A DNA stretch of 64,000 bases from Primulina eburnea (lineage: Eukaryota; Streptophyta; Magnoliopsida; Lamiales; Gesneriaceae). A program made the position numbers and the translations under genes. Below are positions 19,116 through 31,069 of the stretch, one piece after another. The stretch is taken from positions 62,001 through 126,000 of the forward strand of contig NW_027331352.1 of assembly GCF_022965805.1 (NCBI RefSeq), given 5' to 3'. The notes below the pieces were generated by a model. The model ran no database searches. It was not told the DNA's origin and saw only the letters and a program-made list of their open reading frames with translations. Numbering within the stretch: position 1 is the stretch's first letter; every line of letters starts with the position of its first letter.

Positions 19116-21211
19116 AACTTTTATATACCAATTAATAAAACCCATTTACTTAATCTCTATTTATATCTATATAATTAACGCCTAAGTAATTCTCTAAACT
19201 CCCCACTAACCTAACCACTCTTCAACAGCCGCCCACCCCCTCCACTCACATTCATCCTCCTGATTTGCTGCTACAACAATTCGGTGAAGTATTTTCTCTT
19301 GAAGCAAAGATTTTCTTCATTTGGTTGTTGGATCCTCGATCGTTTTTTTCCTTAAGCAAACATCAGGCACGTTTGTTTCCATTATTTCTGCATCCCGCAT
19401 GTTAAATATTACTGTTATGTGTTTTAGTTCGTACAACATGGAATTCGTTCGGTTTCTTCCTTCTTTTTTTACTCGTCATTTATTCTATTATTGTTTAACC
19501 ATTCACGGTTTGATGATATGTGCAAGGGGTTGCTGGTACGAGCTATTAAGGTTCTGATATGGGTTTCACTTAGAGTTTTTGGGAGCATTACAGACGCTGG
19601 AAGAGGCTACATCGAGAGTTTTTGGAAGTTGCTCGTTGGGGCTGTGGCTTGTTGGGTTGGAACGATCGGTGCAGGGGCTGAACCGGGGCTTGGACCAGAC
19701 CTCGGTGGGTCTGAGACACGACTCAGGGAAGCCCAACCACCGCTGGAACCAACTGAAGCCCAGCCGCACACCATCGAGATGAAAGCTCGGGTAGAGTCTT
19801 GGCAAGTGCTAGCTAGCGGTTCTGTTAGTGTAAGTTTGCATGGGAGTTAGCCGTGGTTTCAACGTGTACAATAGGGTCTTAGTGTGGTCTAAGATGGGCT
19901 GGTTCAAGGCTGGAACGAAAATCATGGCTTGAGGCGTGAGTTTTTGAGGAGAATGTGTGCATGAGGTGGTGGGTTATGAGGGGACCGAGAGTTTGGCATG
20001 TTCTAGAATTTTTTAGCCATGTATTTGGGGAGCCTAATGATGTTGTTTTATGACCTAGTTAGTGTTTTAAAATATGGTTATAGTTGTAGAAGATTTGAGT
20101 AAATTTTGGATTGATTCGGATTAAAAATCGGAACTTCGATCCGAGTTTTAACACGAATTAGATAAGTTGTGATATTTGGTTCGAGTTTATGTCTAGGAAT
20201 ACTTTTAAAAATGTTTTGAGATATTTTAAGGATTTTGGTAAGCTTCGGGTAAATTTTAGAGGTCCAGGGGTGAAATGATAATTTTTGGGTTTCCAGGGGC
20301 AAAATGGAAATTTTGCACCCGGGGTGAGAATTTGTCCTGGCAGCGCCCTGAGCACAAATTCATGATATTTTAAATATTCATGCATCATGTTTATGATTTT
20401 TACGCAATTATGATAAAAACGTTGCATGCCTGGTTTTAAGGAAAAAGTTACGTTTATGCACAATTTTATTAAGTGATGATTATGATGTTAATTTTGAAGG
20501 ATGAGATTTGGTTGTGACTGACGATGTATATGTATACGATGACATGAGATATGATGAGCTGAGGCCCGGGCTCAGTGGGCGGGTAATGCTGTCGCTGATG
20601 TCCCCTGCCGCCGGGTACCACGGTTTTATAGATGGATCCATCGATAGAGCTGATACGATAGAGCTGATACGAAAGTCACAACTAATGAACTGAATTCAAT
20701 AAAAATAAAATGTTTGAGTTCATGGTGACACGATGAGCTTTTTGACATGTATATGATGATACGACATGACATGATTTCATACGACACGTTTACGTTACAC
20801 TTTTAAGTTCATGAAAGTTATGTTGAGTATGATATTTTTCACTGCTGTGTGCTACGTATATGTACTTGTTATTACTGGTGCAGGCGTGTTGAGTCTTTAG
20901 ACTCACTAGGCGTGTGTGATGCAGGTGAGTTCGATGTTGAGGAGACTGGAGGTGCTGGACTCTGAGTCAGCGGACCTGGTGGGCGACACGACCCGAGGAC
21001 CTATGGTTTTTCCGCACATTATGGTTTTATGTTTTGGAGAGGATACGACGATTTTATCTGCTGTTTATATTTTTCTGTTGGATGTAGGATTTTACTCACT
21101 TCTTTTACCACGTATATTTTATTGGTAATTAATTATGATAACTTTTAAATGTTACTTTCAAAAAAAAAAAAAAAAATATTTCCGCACTTTTTAAAGCGAG
21201 TAGACGTTACA
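18470..21211 (+). repeat. LTR 2 of the Tekay block (2742 bp), shared by both units
   Basis: Its left part carries the LTR-3-type markers (the 50-bp segment, C in GCACGC near 18508, G at 19304). Its right part carries the LTR-1-type bases (C at 20336, C at 21095). It therefore looks like a recombinant between the original 3' LTR and 5' LTR, with the switch between 19304 and 20336. The (TA)n tract is at 18873-18933. Confidence 0.9.
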
Positions 21212-21213
21212 GT

Positions 21214-21226
21214 TGGTATCAGAGCC
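21214..21226 (+). promoter_or_regulatory. Primer-binding site, copy 2
   Basis: TGGTATCAGAGCC, same position relative to the LTR as in copy 1. Confidence 0.85.
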
Positions 21227-21471
21227 TGGGTCCTGTATAGGGTTGTGCCGCCGCCAGCTTCTGCCGCTCAGTCTTCAAAGCCTCAAGTCTGTAAGCTTTT
21301 ACGATATAAATGTTTTAATTGATTGATCGTTATCACCTGCATGATTTCATGATTTACGCATTATGATGATTTACTTCTTATGTTTAACTGTTGTTACAAT
21401 GTAATGTCCATTAATTTCAAAACTAGATTAATTGCATGATGGGTTACGTTTTAATTGGACTGTATTCAGAT

Positions 21472-22536
21472 ATGCCTCCCAGACGTGGGCCCAGGATGGT
21501 TAGAGTGGATGATATCCCTGAGGGTGGTAGAGGGCCTCCACCACCACCGCCAGGGGACCCAGCTACCCGAGTTCTTGAGGGTATGGCTAGATTGTTGGAG
21601 CAGGTCCAGCACGCTCCTAGACAGCAGACTGATATCTTTGAGCAGTTCCGTAGGCTCAACCCGAAGGAGTTCGGAGGTACCACTGATCCATTCGTCGCAG
21701 AGGGATGGATTAGATCACTGGAGCTACATTTTGATTATCTCCAGATGAGAGATGGCGACCGGGCTAGGTGTGCCATTTATATGCTGAGGGATGATGCGTC
21801 CCTGTGGTGGGAGGGAGCCGCACATGCTGTGGATGTGGCTACTCTCACGTGGGCCAAATTTCGGGAGTTGTTCTTCGGGAAATATTTCCCAGCTGACGTC
21901 AGGGGCCGCCTGACGAGAGAGTTCATGGGCCTCCGACAAGGGGATTTATCAGTGGCGGATTTCATCCGCAAGTTTGACAGGGGCTGCCACTTTGTGCCCA
22001 TGATAGCAGGGGATGCCGCCCAGAAGCTGAGGCATTTTCTTGATGGACTGAGACCCACTCTCCGTCGGGACGTCATGTTGATGAGGCCGGCGAGTTATGA
22101 TGAGGCCACTGCCTGCGCTTTTCAGGCAGAGCAGGCGTTGCGAGACATTGACTACGAGATGCACCGAAAGAGACAGCAATCACAGTCCAGTTCTCAGCCA
22201 CAGAAGAGGCAGTTTTCGGGGCCGCCGAGGCAGCAGGGGCAGCAGAGGCCCCAGGGACAGGGTAGGAGGCCGCAGCAGCAACAGCAGAGACCTCCTCAGG
22301 CGCCAGGGGCGCCTCAGCCAGTTGATGGACAGCCGTGCCCTCGGTGTAGCAGGTTCCATTTCGGTGAGTGCAGGTGGGGAACCTTCAAGTGCTTTGTATG
22401 CGGACAGGAGGGCCACAAAGCAGCGGACTGCCCTAAGAACAAGGGCCCCACTACAGGCAGGGCATATGTGATGCATGCCGAGGAGGCTGAGGCAGCACCA
22501 GACTCGATACTGATTACCGGTAACTATTTTGCTTAA
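21472..22536 (+). CDS. gag: Tekay gag, copy 2
   Basis: Same 354-aa product as copy 1 and intact: gag domain, Gln/Pro-rich linker, CCHC knuckle, stop inside the candidate intron. The protein sequences appear identical. One base difference is visible near 22442 (AAG for AAA, both Lys). Confidence 0.87.
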   Translation: MPPRRGPRMVRVDDIPEGGRGPPPPPPGDPATRVLEGMARLLEQVQHAPRQQTDIFEQFRRLNPKEFGGTTDPFVAEGWIRSLELHFDYLQMRDGDRARCAIYMLRDDASLWWEGAAHAVDVATLTWAKFRELFFGKYFPADVRGRLTREFMGLRQGDLSVADFIRKFDRGCHFVPMIAGDAAQKLRHFLDGLRPTLRRDVMLMRPASYDEATACAFQAEQALRDIDYEMHRKRQQSQSSSQPQKRQFSGPPRQQGQQRPQGQGRRPQQQQQRPPQAPGAPQPVDGQPCPRCSRFHFGECRWGTFKCFVCGQEGHKAADCPKNKGPTTGRAYVMHAEEAEAAPDSILITGNYFA

Positions 22537-22896
22537 GGTTTTAATTTTCGCATGATTGCTTGGGTTTAATGCTTTCTTGACGATTTACTTATTGGGATTG
22601 ATAACATAGAAAGAATTAGGATGCATGCTCTACCTATTTGGATTAAGAAACTAAGCATTTGATCGGAGAATTTTAGGGACCCAATTGCAGCAACAGATAA
22701 GATAAGGACCAAAATGTAATTTTCGAAACGTTAAGGGATTAAACTGCAACTTTTCAACTTTTCTGAAATTGAATTTCAAATTTTGAGGAACGATATTTGG
22801 GTTATGTCAGTAGTTTTTCGAGGATTTTGGGTTAACTGCGGATAAGGAACTCTTTAAGTTCAACAATATTAGATTTGATGGTATGTTTTGTCGCAG
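22520..22896 (+). other. Candidate gag-pol intron, copy 2
   Basis: Same GTAACT...CGCAG boundaries and 377-bp length as in copy 1, and the same phase-1 in-frame junction. Confidence 0.55.
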
Positions 22897-24168
22897 GGAG
22901 GATATATATTGCAGGTGTAGCCACGCATGCATTGCTGGATTCAGGGGCTACACACTCATTTATATCTGAATCTTTTGTGAAGCGACTAGGTATCATACCA
23001 GTAGCGATGGATTTGGGTTTCAGAGTATCGATCCCATCCGGGGATCAGATGTTCACTTCCCGAATAGTGAGAGGGTTGGAGCTCACATTGCAGCAAAAGG
23101 CAGTATGGGCAGATCTAATAGTACTACCGCTTCCAGAATTTGATATCATCTTTGGCATGGACTGGCTCTTTTCTCACGGAGCAGTCATAGATTTCCGCCA
23201 GAGGTCAGTATCTGTTCGACCTCCCAGTGGGAAACCATTTGTTTTTGAGGCAGCTAGACATCAGCAGTTCCCGTTCGTCATTTCTTGCATGTGTGCGAGA
23301 AAGCTTATTAAGAGAGGCTGTCAGGCATTCTTAGCTAGTGTTGTATCAGTGTCGGTACCAGTCAGTCAGAGGCTAGAGGATGTAGATGTGGTCAGCGAGT
23401 TCTCCAGTGTATTTCCTGACGATGTTTCAGGCATCCCACCAGACAGGGAGGTAGAATTCTCTATTGAGCTCATGCCAGGAACAGTACCGATATCTAAGGC
23501 GCCCTACCGATTAGCACCTGCTGAGATGAAGGAGCTCAAAGATCAGATTCAGGATCTTCTGGATAAGGGTTTCATTCGCCCTAGTTTCTCCCCGTGGGGC
23601 GCGCCAGTGCTATTTGTTAAGAAGAAAGATGGCAGCATGCGACTGTGCATTGACTACAGAGAGCTGAATAGAGTCACAGTGAAGAATAAGTATCCATTGC
23701 CTAGGATCGAAGACTTGTTCGATCAGCTTCATGGAGCCTCCGTGTTCTCCAAGATAGACCTTCGATCCGGATACCATCAGCTGAAGGTGAGAGAGTCAGA
23801 TGTGCATAAGACAGCCTTCCGGACGCGTTATGGGCACTACGAGTTCTTGGTGATGCCCTTCGGTTTGACGAACGCGCCAGCGATCTTCATGGATCTCATG
23901 AATCGCGTATTCCAGCCATTCTTGGATCAGTTCGTCATAGTCTTCATTGACGATATTCTGATCTATTCGAAGAGCAGGGAGGAGCACAGTCATCATTTGA
24001 GGATAGTATTGCAGACTCTACAAGATAGACGACTGTATGCCAAGTTCAGCAAGTGTGAGTTCTGGCTAGATAGGGTGGCATTTTTGGGCCACATTGTATC
24101 TCAGGATGGCATAGAGGTCGACCCCAGCAAGGTAGAGGCAGTCAGAGATTGGCCAGCTCCGAATAGCG
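22897..24168 (+). CDS. pol: Tekay pol, copy 2, first part (PR and RT), split by insertion
   Basis: Protease with DSGATHSF and RT with FIDDIL, as in copy 1. One visible residue difference: Gln for Lys just before FVIVFIDD (near 23927). Interrupted at exactly the same base as copy 1 by the same gag-only element, which is the key evidence that the insertion preceded the duplication. Confidence 0.87.
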
Positions 24169-25621
24169 TGTAGTGACCCGTTCCAGAATCACCTACTAGT
24201 CAAGAACGAAGCATGCAACTAACTTAATTAATAACAATCAGAGATAACAGCGGAAAATACCAACAAATGATAGTTATACAACCCAATCGAAATAGAATAG
24301 TACTGAAAACTAAACCAACCAGATACTCACTGTCCTCCTCCTGCTCTTCCCGAGCTGTCCAACCTGAGGCCTGCCCCGTGGAAATGGGGTGTCCAAGATA
24401 AACAAAAACCGAGGACGTGAGCGATAAGAACGCCCAGTACAAAAGCATGAGTATACAAACCTATATGAAATGCACATGCTATGATATGATACCAGGGTAG
24501 TCAAGGAACAGGAGTAACAAAGGATCTCAAAATGCTCAGTCTAGAGGCGCCAAGTGGATAGTGCCGCGCGGTCCTACCTCTGGGTCACTGCATCCACTGC
24601 AAGAACAGACGTGGACCTAAAATGTCCCGGATCACCGAAGCCCTCCCGACCCGTCGGCCACTGTGTACTCTCGGTGTCCATGCGTCCACAAGACAAGACA
24701 GGGCTGAGCGGCCCCACAAGATATATAGCTTATCTCGAAAGAGATACAGCTCAACAGTAAAGGCTATCTCGAAGGAGATACGGCTCAACATGAAATGCAA
24801 CATGCATCATACAACGTGACATAATAACATGCATCATATGACATATAACAATGCAGCAAATAATCATGCAACACATATATGAATGTATACTCAACCAGGA
24901 TATCTCGGATAGTACTTTCGTACCTCTATCATAGCAAGCCTAGCCTTACGCAACACCGCTAATCAGGTCTAGAACAAGCCTATGCATCAAAAGCACCCAA
25001 TGAACAATACTACCATGCTATACTAGCAAAACCAGTACTACCAAAGGTTTAGGGTTTACCTTCGTCCGTCGACAGCCCTTTGATGTCGATTGCCTCGTAA
25101 CTCAGGCGTCGCTACACTACCAATCCTGGCAGCTCTTGGCTATCGCTCGACCGGCAACTAACCCTAGAAACCTTCCAAATCTCTCAAATATGAGACACAA
25201 CTCAAGGATTGTCAATACAAAATGAGGAAATCCGAGCACTATTTATAGGCTATGTTCGGATCCAACGAACCCACTTCGGAACGTCCGAACTCCTACGTGT
25301 CCATCAGCTCTTGACACCTCACGATCGGATCCACCGAACCTACACTTCGGAACGTCCGAACTCCCACGTGTCCATCGGCTCTTGACACCTCATGATCGGA
25401 TCCACCGAACTCACTTCGGATCGTCCGAACTCCCACGTGTCCATCGGCTCTTGACACCTCATGATCGGATCCACCGAACCCACTCCGGATCGTCCGAACT
25501 CTTCGGTGCTACCGAACCATCTTCGGGCCGTCCGATCATGACCACGGTCAAAATTACTCATTAAACCTTCTTAATCACCATTAATCCGTTAATTACCCAA
25601 TTTGGAACTCGGGCTACTACA
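24169..25621 (-). repeat. 3' LTR of the gag-only element, copy 2
   Basis: 1453 bp. It shares G at 25527 with the copy-1 3' LTR, where both 5' LTRs have T. It contains the U3 repeats at 25256-25507. Confidence 0.9.
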
Positions 25622-25634
25622 TTCTCCCCCCCTT

Positions 25635-25918
25635 AAAAAGATTTCGTCCTCGAAATCAAGTTTAGAGGATGAACAAAACGAAATAACAACATCGTTACCC
25701 TCAAAATCTAAGGGACAACCCATCACTAGACGCTTGGCTAAAACCGAATGACCCATCGGAGTAGAAACGGAAAGAATGACATCAAGAGAAACATACAGTA
25801 ACTTATGACGCTTAACAAATCGTGCAGAAATGAATGAATGCGATGCTCCGGTATCAATAAGAACAAAAGCAGGAATACCGCATAAACGAAAAGTACCTGC
25901 TATGACTCTCTCAGTCAT
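25635..25918 (-). pseudogene. Truncated aspartic protease of the gag-only element, copy 2
   Basis: Same overlap with gag, IDTGASHSFI active site and same truncation as copy 1, so the internal deletion is ancestral to both. Confidence 0.68.
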
Positions 25919-26939
25919 CTGCAGCCTGATCCTGGTTCAGCGCAAATACCTGACCTTGGGCACGAGGTCGAAGATTCGAACTACCCACTGCCTGACCCTG
26001 CCTCCTCTGCTGAACAGTCGTCTGTGATCCGGAACCAGATCCTGCTCCACCTCGCAACTGAGGACAATACTTCTTAATATGCCCCATCTCTCCGCACTGA
26101 AAACAAGCTCCCGCGACTGATCGGCATTGCTCCGAGAGATGGTTCTTTCCACAATGCACACAAGCATCCTTCTTATCACCAAAGCGGAAAACACCGCTAG
26201 ACCGTGATCCAGATCCAGAAGAAGAAGAACCAGATTTCTTGAACGACTGAGACCTAGGGCTCAAAGTACTCGGAGGTCTAGAAGAAAAAATAGCCCTACC
26301 ACGCTGGAGACTGATCTCTGCCTGGCGACACCGGTTCACTAACCCATCGTAAGAAGTAGGATTATCACAGACAGTGACTCGATCAAAGATCTCCTGGTTA
26401 AGACCCTGGAGGAAATGGTCATACTTGGCCTCAGAACTGCCACTGATATGAGGAGCGAAGGGTAACAACTCGAAGAATTTCTGCTGATACTCATCAACAG
26501 ACATACTCCCCTGCTTAAGGTTCAAGAGCTCAATCGTCTTCGCCTGACGAAGGGCTGGAGGAAAATACAGCTGCATGAAAGCTGCACGGAAATCGGCCCA
26601 AGTCACCCTACCCTGGGACTGGACTATCGGCGCAGAAGTCGATCGCCACCACTTGCGCGCACGGCCCTCGAGAAGAAAGCTAAGGGTCTCTATCTTCTGC
26701 TCCTCGGTGCACTGGAATGCACGGAAACAACTCTCCATGCGCTCTAACCAATCCTCAGCATCATCGGGAGTCTCACCACCAACTAAAGGCTTAGGCCCCA
26801 TCTGAATAAAACGATGCAAATCAAAACGCCTAGGACCATCCCGACGATGACGATGTTCACGGTAACGCCTACGATCGTCCTGATTACCCCAACGACCTAC
26901 ACTCCCCTGACTACTCTCATCACCAAAGTGGTCAGCCAT
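25911..26939 (-). CDS. gag: Gag of the deletion derivative, copy 2
   Basis: Intact 342-aa Gag with two zinc knuckles, apparently identical to the copy-1 protein. Confidence 0.85.
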   Translation of the reverse strand: MADHFGDESSQGSVGRWGNQDDRRRYREHRHRRDGPRRFDLHRFIQMGPKPLVGGETPDDAEDWLERMESCFRAFQCTEEQKIETLSFLLEGRARKWWRSTSAPIVQSQGRVTWADFRAAFMQLYFPPALRQAKTIELLNLKQGSMSVDEYQQKFFELLPFAPHISGSSEAKYDHFLQGLNQEIFDRVTVCDNPTSYDGLVNRCRQAEISLQRGRAIFSSRPPSTLSPRSQSFKKSGSSSSGSGSRSSGVFRFGDKKDACVHCGKNHLSEQCRSVAGACFQCGEMGHIKKYCPQLRGGAGSGSGSQTTVQQRRQGQAVGSSNLRPRAQGQVFALNQDQAADD

Positions 26940-27012
26940 CGCTACAAGATAGAATAGGGAAAATGGTCAACGAAAATCCCAAAACAGAAATCTATATCCC
27001 AAAATCGTAAGC

Positions 27013-27026
27013 ATGCTCTGATACCA
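27013..27026 (-). promoter_or_regulatory. Primer-binding site of the gag-only element, copy 2
   Basis: Minus strand TGGTATCAGAGCAT next to the 5' LTR. Confidence 0.8.
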
Positions 27027-27030
27027 TAAA

Positions 27031-28483
27031 TGTAGTGACCCGTTCCAGAATCACCTACTAGTCAAGAACGAAGCATGCAACTAACTTAATTAATAACAAT
27101 CAGAGATAACAGCGGAAAATACCAACAAATGATAGTTATACAACCCAATCGAAATAGAATAGTACTGAAAACTAAACCAACCAGATACTCACTGTCCTCC
27201 TCCTGCTCTTCCCGAGCTGTCCAACCTGAGGCCTGCCCCGTGGAAATGGGGTGTCCAAGATAAACAAAAACCGAGGACGTGAGCGATAAGAACGCCCAGT
27301 ACAAAAGCATGAGTATACAAACCTATATGAAATGCACATGCTATGATATGATACCAGGGTAGTCAAGGAACAGGAGTAACAAAGGATCTCAAAATGCTCA
27401 GTCTAGAGGCGCCAAGTGGATAGTGCCGCGCGGTCCTACCTCTGGGTCACTGCATCCACTGCAAGAACAGACGTGGACCTAAAATGTCCCGGATCACCGA
27501 AGCCCTCCCGACCCGTCGGCCACTGTGTACTCTCGGTGTCCATGCGTCCACAAGACAAGACAGGGCTGAGCGGCCCCACAAGATATATAGCTTATCTCGA
27601 AAGAGATACAGCTCAACAGTAAAGGCTATCTCGAAGGAGATACGGCTCAACATGAAATGCAACATGCATCATACAACGTGACATAATAACATGCATCATA
27701 TGACATATAACAATGCAGCAAATAATCATGCAACACATATATGAATGTATACTCAACCAGGATATCTCGGATAGTACTTTCGTACCTCTATCACAGCAAG
27801 CCTAGCCTTACGCAACACCGCTAATCAGGTCTAGAACAAGCCTATGCATCAAAAGCACCCAATGAACAATACTACCATGCTATACTAGCAAAACCAGTAC
27901 TACCAAAGGTTTAGGGTTTACCTTCGTCCGTCGACAGCCCTTTGATGTCGATTGCCTCGTAACTCAGGCGTCGCTACACTACCAATCCTGGCAGCTCTTG
28001 GCTATCGCTCGACCGGCAACTAACCCTAGAAACCTTCCAAATCTCTCAAATATGAGACACAACTCAAGGATTGTCAATACAAAATGAGGAAATCCGAGCA
28101 CTATTTATAGGCTATGTTCGGATCCAACGAACCCACTTCGGAACGTCCGAACTCCTACGTGTCCATCAGCTCTTGACACCTCACGATCGGATCCACCGAA
28201 CCTACACTTCGGAACGTCCGAACTCCCACGTGTCCATCGGCTCTTGACACCTCATGATCGGATCCACCGAACTCACTTCGGATCGTCCGAACTCCCACGT
28301 GTCCATCGGCTCTTGACACCTCATGATCGGATCCACCGAACCCACTCCGGATCGTCCGAACTCTTCGGTGCTACCGAACCATCTTCGGTCCGTCCGATCA
28401 TGACCACGGTCAAAATTACACATTAAACCTTCTTAATCACCATTAATCCGTTAATTACCCAATTTGGAACTCGGGCTACTACA
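27031..28483 (-). repeat. 5' LTR of the gag-only element, copy 2
   Basis: 1453 bp. T at 28389 is shared with 16227. U3 repeats with G-box cores at 28118-28369. Confidence 0.9.
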
Positions 28484-28488
28484 TAGCG

Positions 28489-30596
28489 TGACAGAGATCC
28501 GCAGTTTCTTGGGATTGGCAGGTTATTACAGGAAGTTCATCCAGGGCTTCTCTTCTATTGCGGTACCTATGACCGCTTTGACAAAGAAGAACGCCAAGTT
28601 TATATGGGGATCTGAGTGTCAGGAGAGTTTTGACAGACTGAAGCAGGCCTTGACCACAGCGCCAGTGCTAGCGATGCCATCGGGGCAGGGAGAGTTTGTA
28701 GTTTATACAGATGCATCTAAGCTTGGTTTGGGCGCAGTTCTGATGCAGCAGGACAGAGTGATAGCATATGCGTCCAGACAGCTGAAGGTTCATGAGAAGA
28801 ATTATCCGACTCATGACCTTGAGCTAGCAGCAGTGGTATTTGCCCTGAAGATCTGGAGACACTATCTGTATGGGGAGAAGTGCAGGATTTTCACAGATCA
28901 TAAGAGCCTGAAGTACTTCTTCACACAGAAGGAACTGAACATGAGACAGAGGAGATGGCTCGAGCTGGTGAAAGACTATGATTGTGACATTGGCTACCAT
29001 CCGGGCAAGGCTAATGTAGTTGCAGACGCTCTGAGTAGGAAGCACGTGGTGTTAGCTCATCTATCATTACAGAGACCGTTGCAGGTTGAGATTCAGAGAT
29101 TTGAGCTTGCAGTTTATGCCAGGGGCGAGGCCCCGAATCTTGCTACTCTGACAGTACAGCCAACTCTGAGAGACAGAATTCGAGCAGGGCAGACTTCCGA
29201 TGAGCAGCTATAGAAGTGGAGACAGAGGGACGAGACTAAGGACCATAGACTGTACGCAGTTGTGGACGGCATAGTCAGATATAGAGACCGTCTATGGGTT
29301 CCAGACAGTGATTCCCTTCGAGCAGATATCATGAGTGAGGCCCACAGCACCCCGTACTCCATCCATCCAGGGAGTACGAAGATGTATAAGGATTTGCAGA
29401 CTCTATATTGGTGGCCGGGCATGAAGAGAGATATTCTGCGGTTTGTCTCCGAGTGTTTGACATGTCAGCAGGTCAAGGCAGAGCATCAGAGACCTGCAGG
29501 GAAGCTGAGACCACTCCCCATTCCCGAGTGGAAGTGGGAGAATATTACTATGGATTTCGTGACAGGGCTTCCGAGGACTACTGGAGGATACAATGCCATT
29601 TGGGTGATTGTTGATCGACTCACTAAGTCAGCTCATTTCTTACCGATCAGGAAGACATTCACCATGACTCAGTACGCAGAGCTGTACATCAGGGAGATAG
29701 TCAGACTGCACGGGATTCCAGTGTCCATAGTGTCAGAAAGGGATCCGAGGTTCACGTCTGCTTTCTGGAAGAGTCTTCACCAGGCTTTGGGTACGAAGCT
29801 ACTGTTTAGTACCGCTTTCCACCCTCAGACAGACGGTCAGTCAGAGAGGGTGATTCAGATTCTAGAGGACCTACTCCGAGCATGTATGATCGATTTCCAG
29901 GGCAGTTGGGAGCCGAAGATCCCTCTTGTGGAGTTCACATATAACAACAGTTATCAGGCATCGATAGGTATGGCTCCATACGAGGCACTCTACGGGAGGA
30001 AGTGTAGGTCACCAGTATACTGGGATGAGGTAGGAGAGCGAGCAGAGTTGGGTCCAGATATTGTCAGACAGACAGCAGACCTAGTGGTCAGGATTAGGGA
30101 CAGGATGAGGACTGCTCAGAGCCGTCAGAAGAGTTATGCTGATCAGAGACGACGGGATCTGGAGTTCGCAGTAGGGGATCATGTTTTTGTGAAGGTCGCA
30201 CCTATGAAGGGTGTGATGAGGTTCGGGAAGAAGGGCAAGCTCAGCACTAGATTCATCGGACCATTTGAGATCCTAGAGAGAGTTGGGACACTCGCATACA
30301 GAGTTGTATTACCGCCGAATCTAGCGGGAGTTCATAACGTGTTCCACGTCTCCATGCTGCGAAAGTACATGTCGAATCCTTCACATGTGCTTAATTATGA
30401 GCCACTTCAGCTGACACCGCACTTATCATTTGAGGAGAGACCTACGCAGATTCTGGACAGACAGGAAAAGAGACTCCGGAATAAGGTGATCCAGATGGTC
30501 AAAGTCAAGTGGCTGAATCACCCCGAGGAGGAGGCCACGTGGGAGACAGAGACCGAGATGAGGAGTCGCTACCCGGAGTTACTTGGTACGTTCTAA
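28489..30596 (+). pseudogene. pol: Tekay pol, copy 2, second part, with premature stop
   Basis: RNase H, HHCC/DDE integrase and chromodomain-like tail as in copy 1. A CAG codon has become TAG at 29211-29213 (copy 1 has CAG at 17049), between RNase H and the integrase zinc domain. Asp to Glu at the second catalytic position (29736) is shared with copy 1. Other visible residue differences include Asp for Asn near 29890 and Arg for Lys near 30098. Dead on two counts: the stop and the upstream insertion. Confidence 0.85.
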
Positions 30597-30617
30597 TTTC
30601 GAGGACGAAATTTTGTT

Positions 30618-30631
30618 AAGGGGGGAAGAGT
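30618..30631 (+). promoter_or_regulatory. Polypurine tract, Tekay copy 2
   Basis: AAGGGGGGAAGAGT immediately before LTR 3. Confidence 0.8.
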
Positions 30632-31032
30632 TGTAAGGTCCAAGAATTTGATTCACGTAACCTGACTGCACGCAATATAGGATCTTATTTTTATTTATGT
30701 GTTTAATTATTTTTATGCATTCTATGCATAATTCATGCATGATAGTATTAATTCATGAAATTTTAAATGTTCATGCATTAGGATTTCTAGATGCATTTCA
30801 CGTTCGATCGAGGAACGAATACCGGGGAATTTTCGGGAAAATAATTATTTTTATTAATTAATATAAGGTGTTTTAAGGGTATTTTTCAAATATGAGATTT
30901 TATTGAGTATTTTTACACGCATGATTTTATTTTTAACGGTACGAAAATTTTATCGAATCGGGGGACTTTTTGTGGGTTCGGCTAATATTTTCAAAGTATT
31001 TCAAACACGAAATATTTTTCGGGAGTGTGTTT

Positions 31033-31069
<37 letters not shown>

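Larger units (their letters stand above)
24169..28483 (-). mobile_element. Gag-only Gypsy deletion derivative, copy 2 (4315 bp)
   Basis: Same length, orientation, target site and flanking TAGCG (24164-24168 and 28484-28488) as copy 1. Contents in minus-strand order: 5' LTR 28483-27031, PBS 27026-27013, gag, truncated protease, PPT 25634-25622, 3' LTR 25621-24169. Private substitutions exist (for example near 24931 and 25558). Confidence 0.88.
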
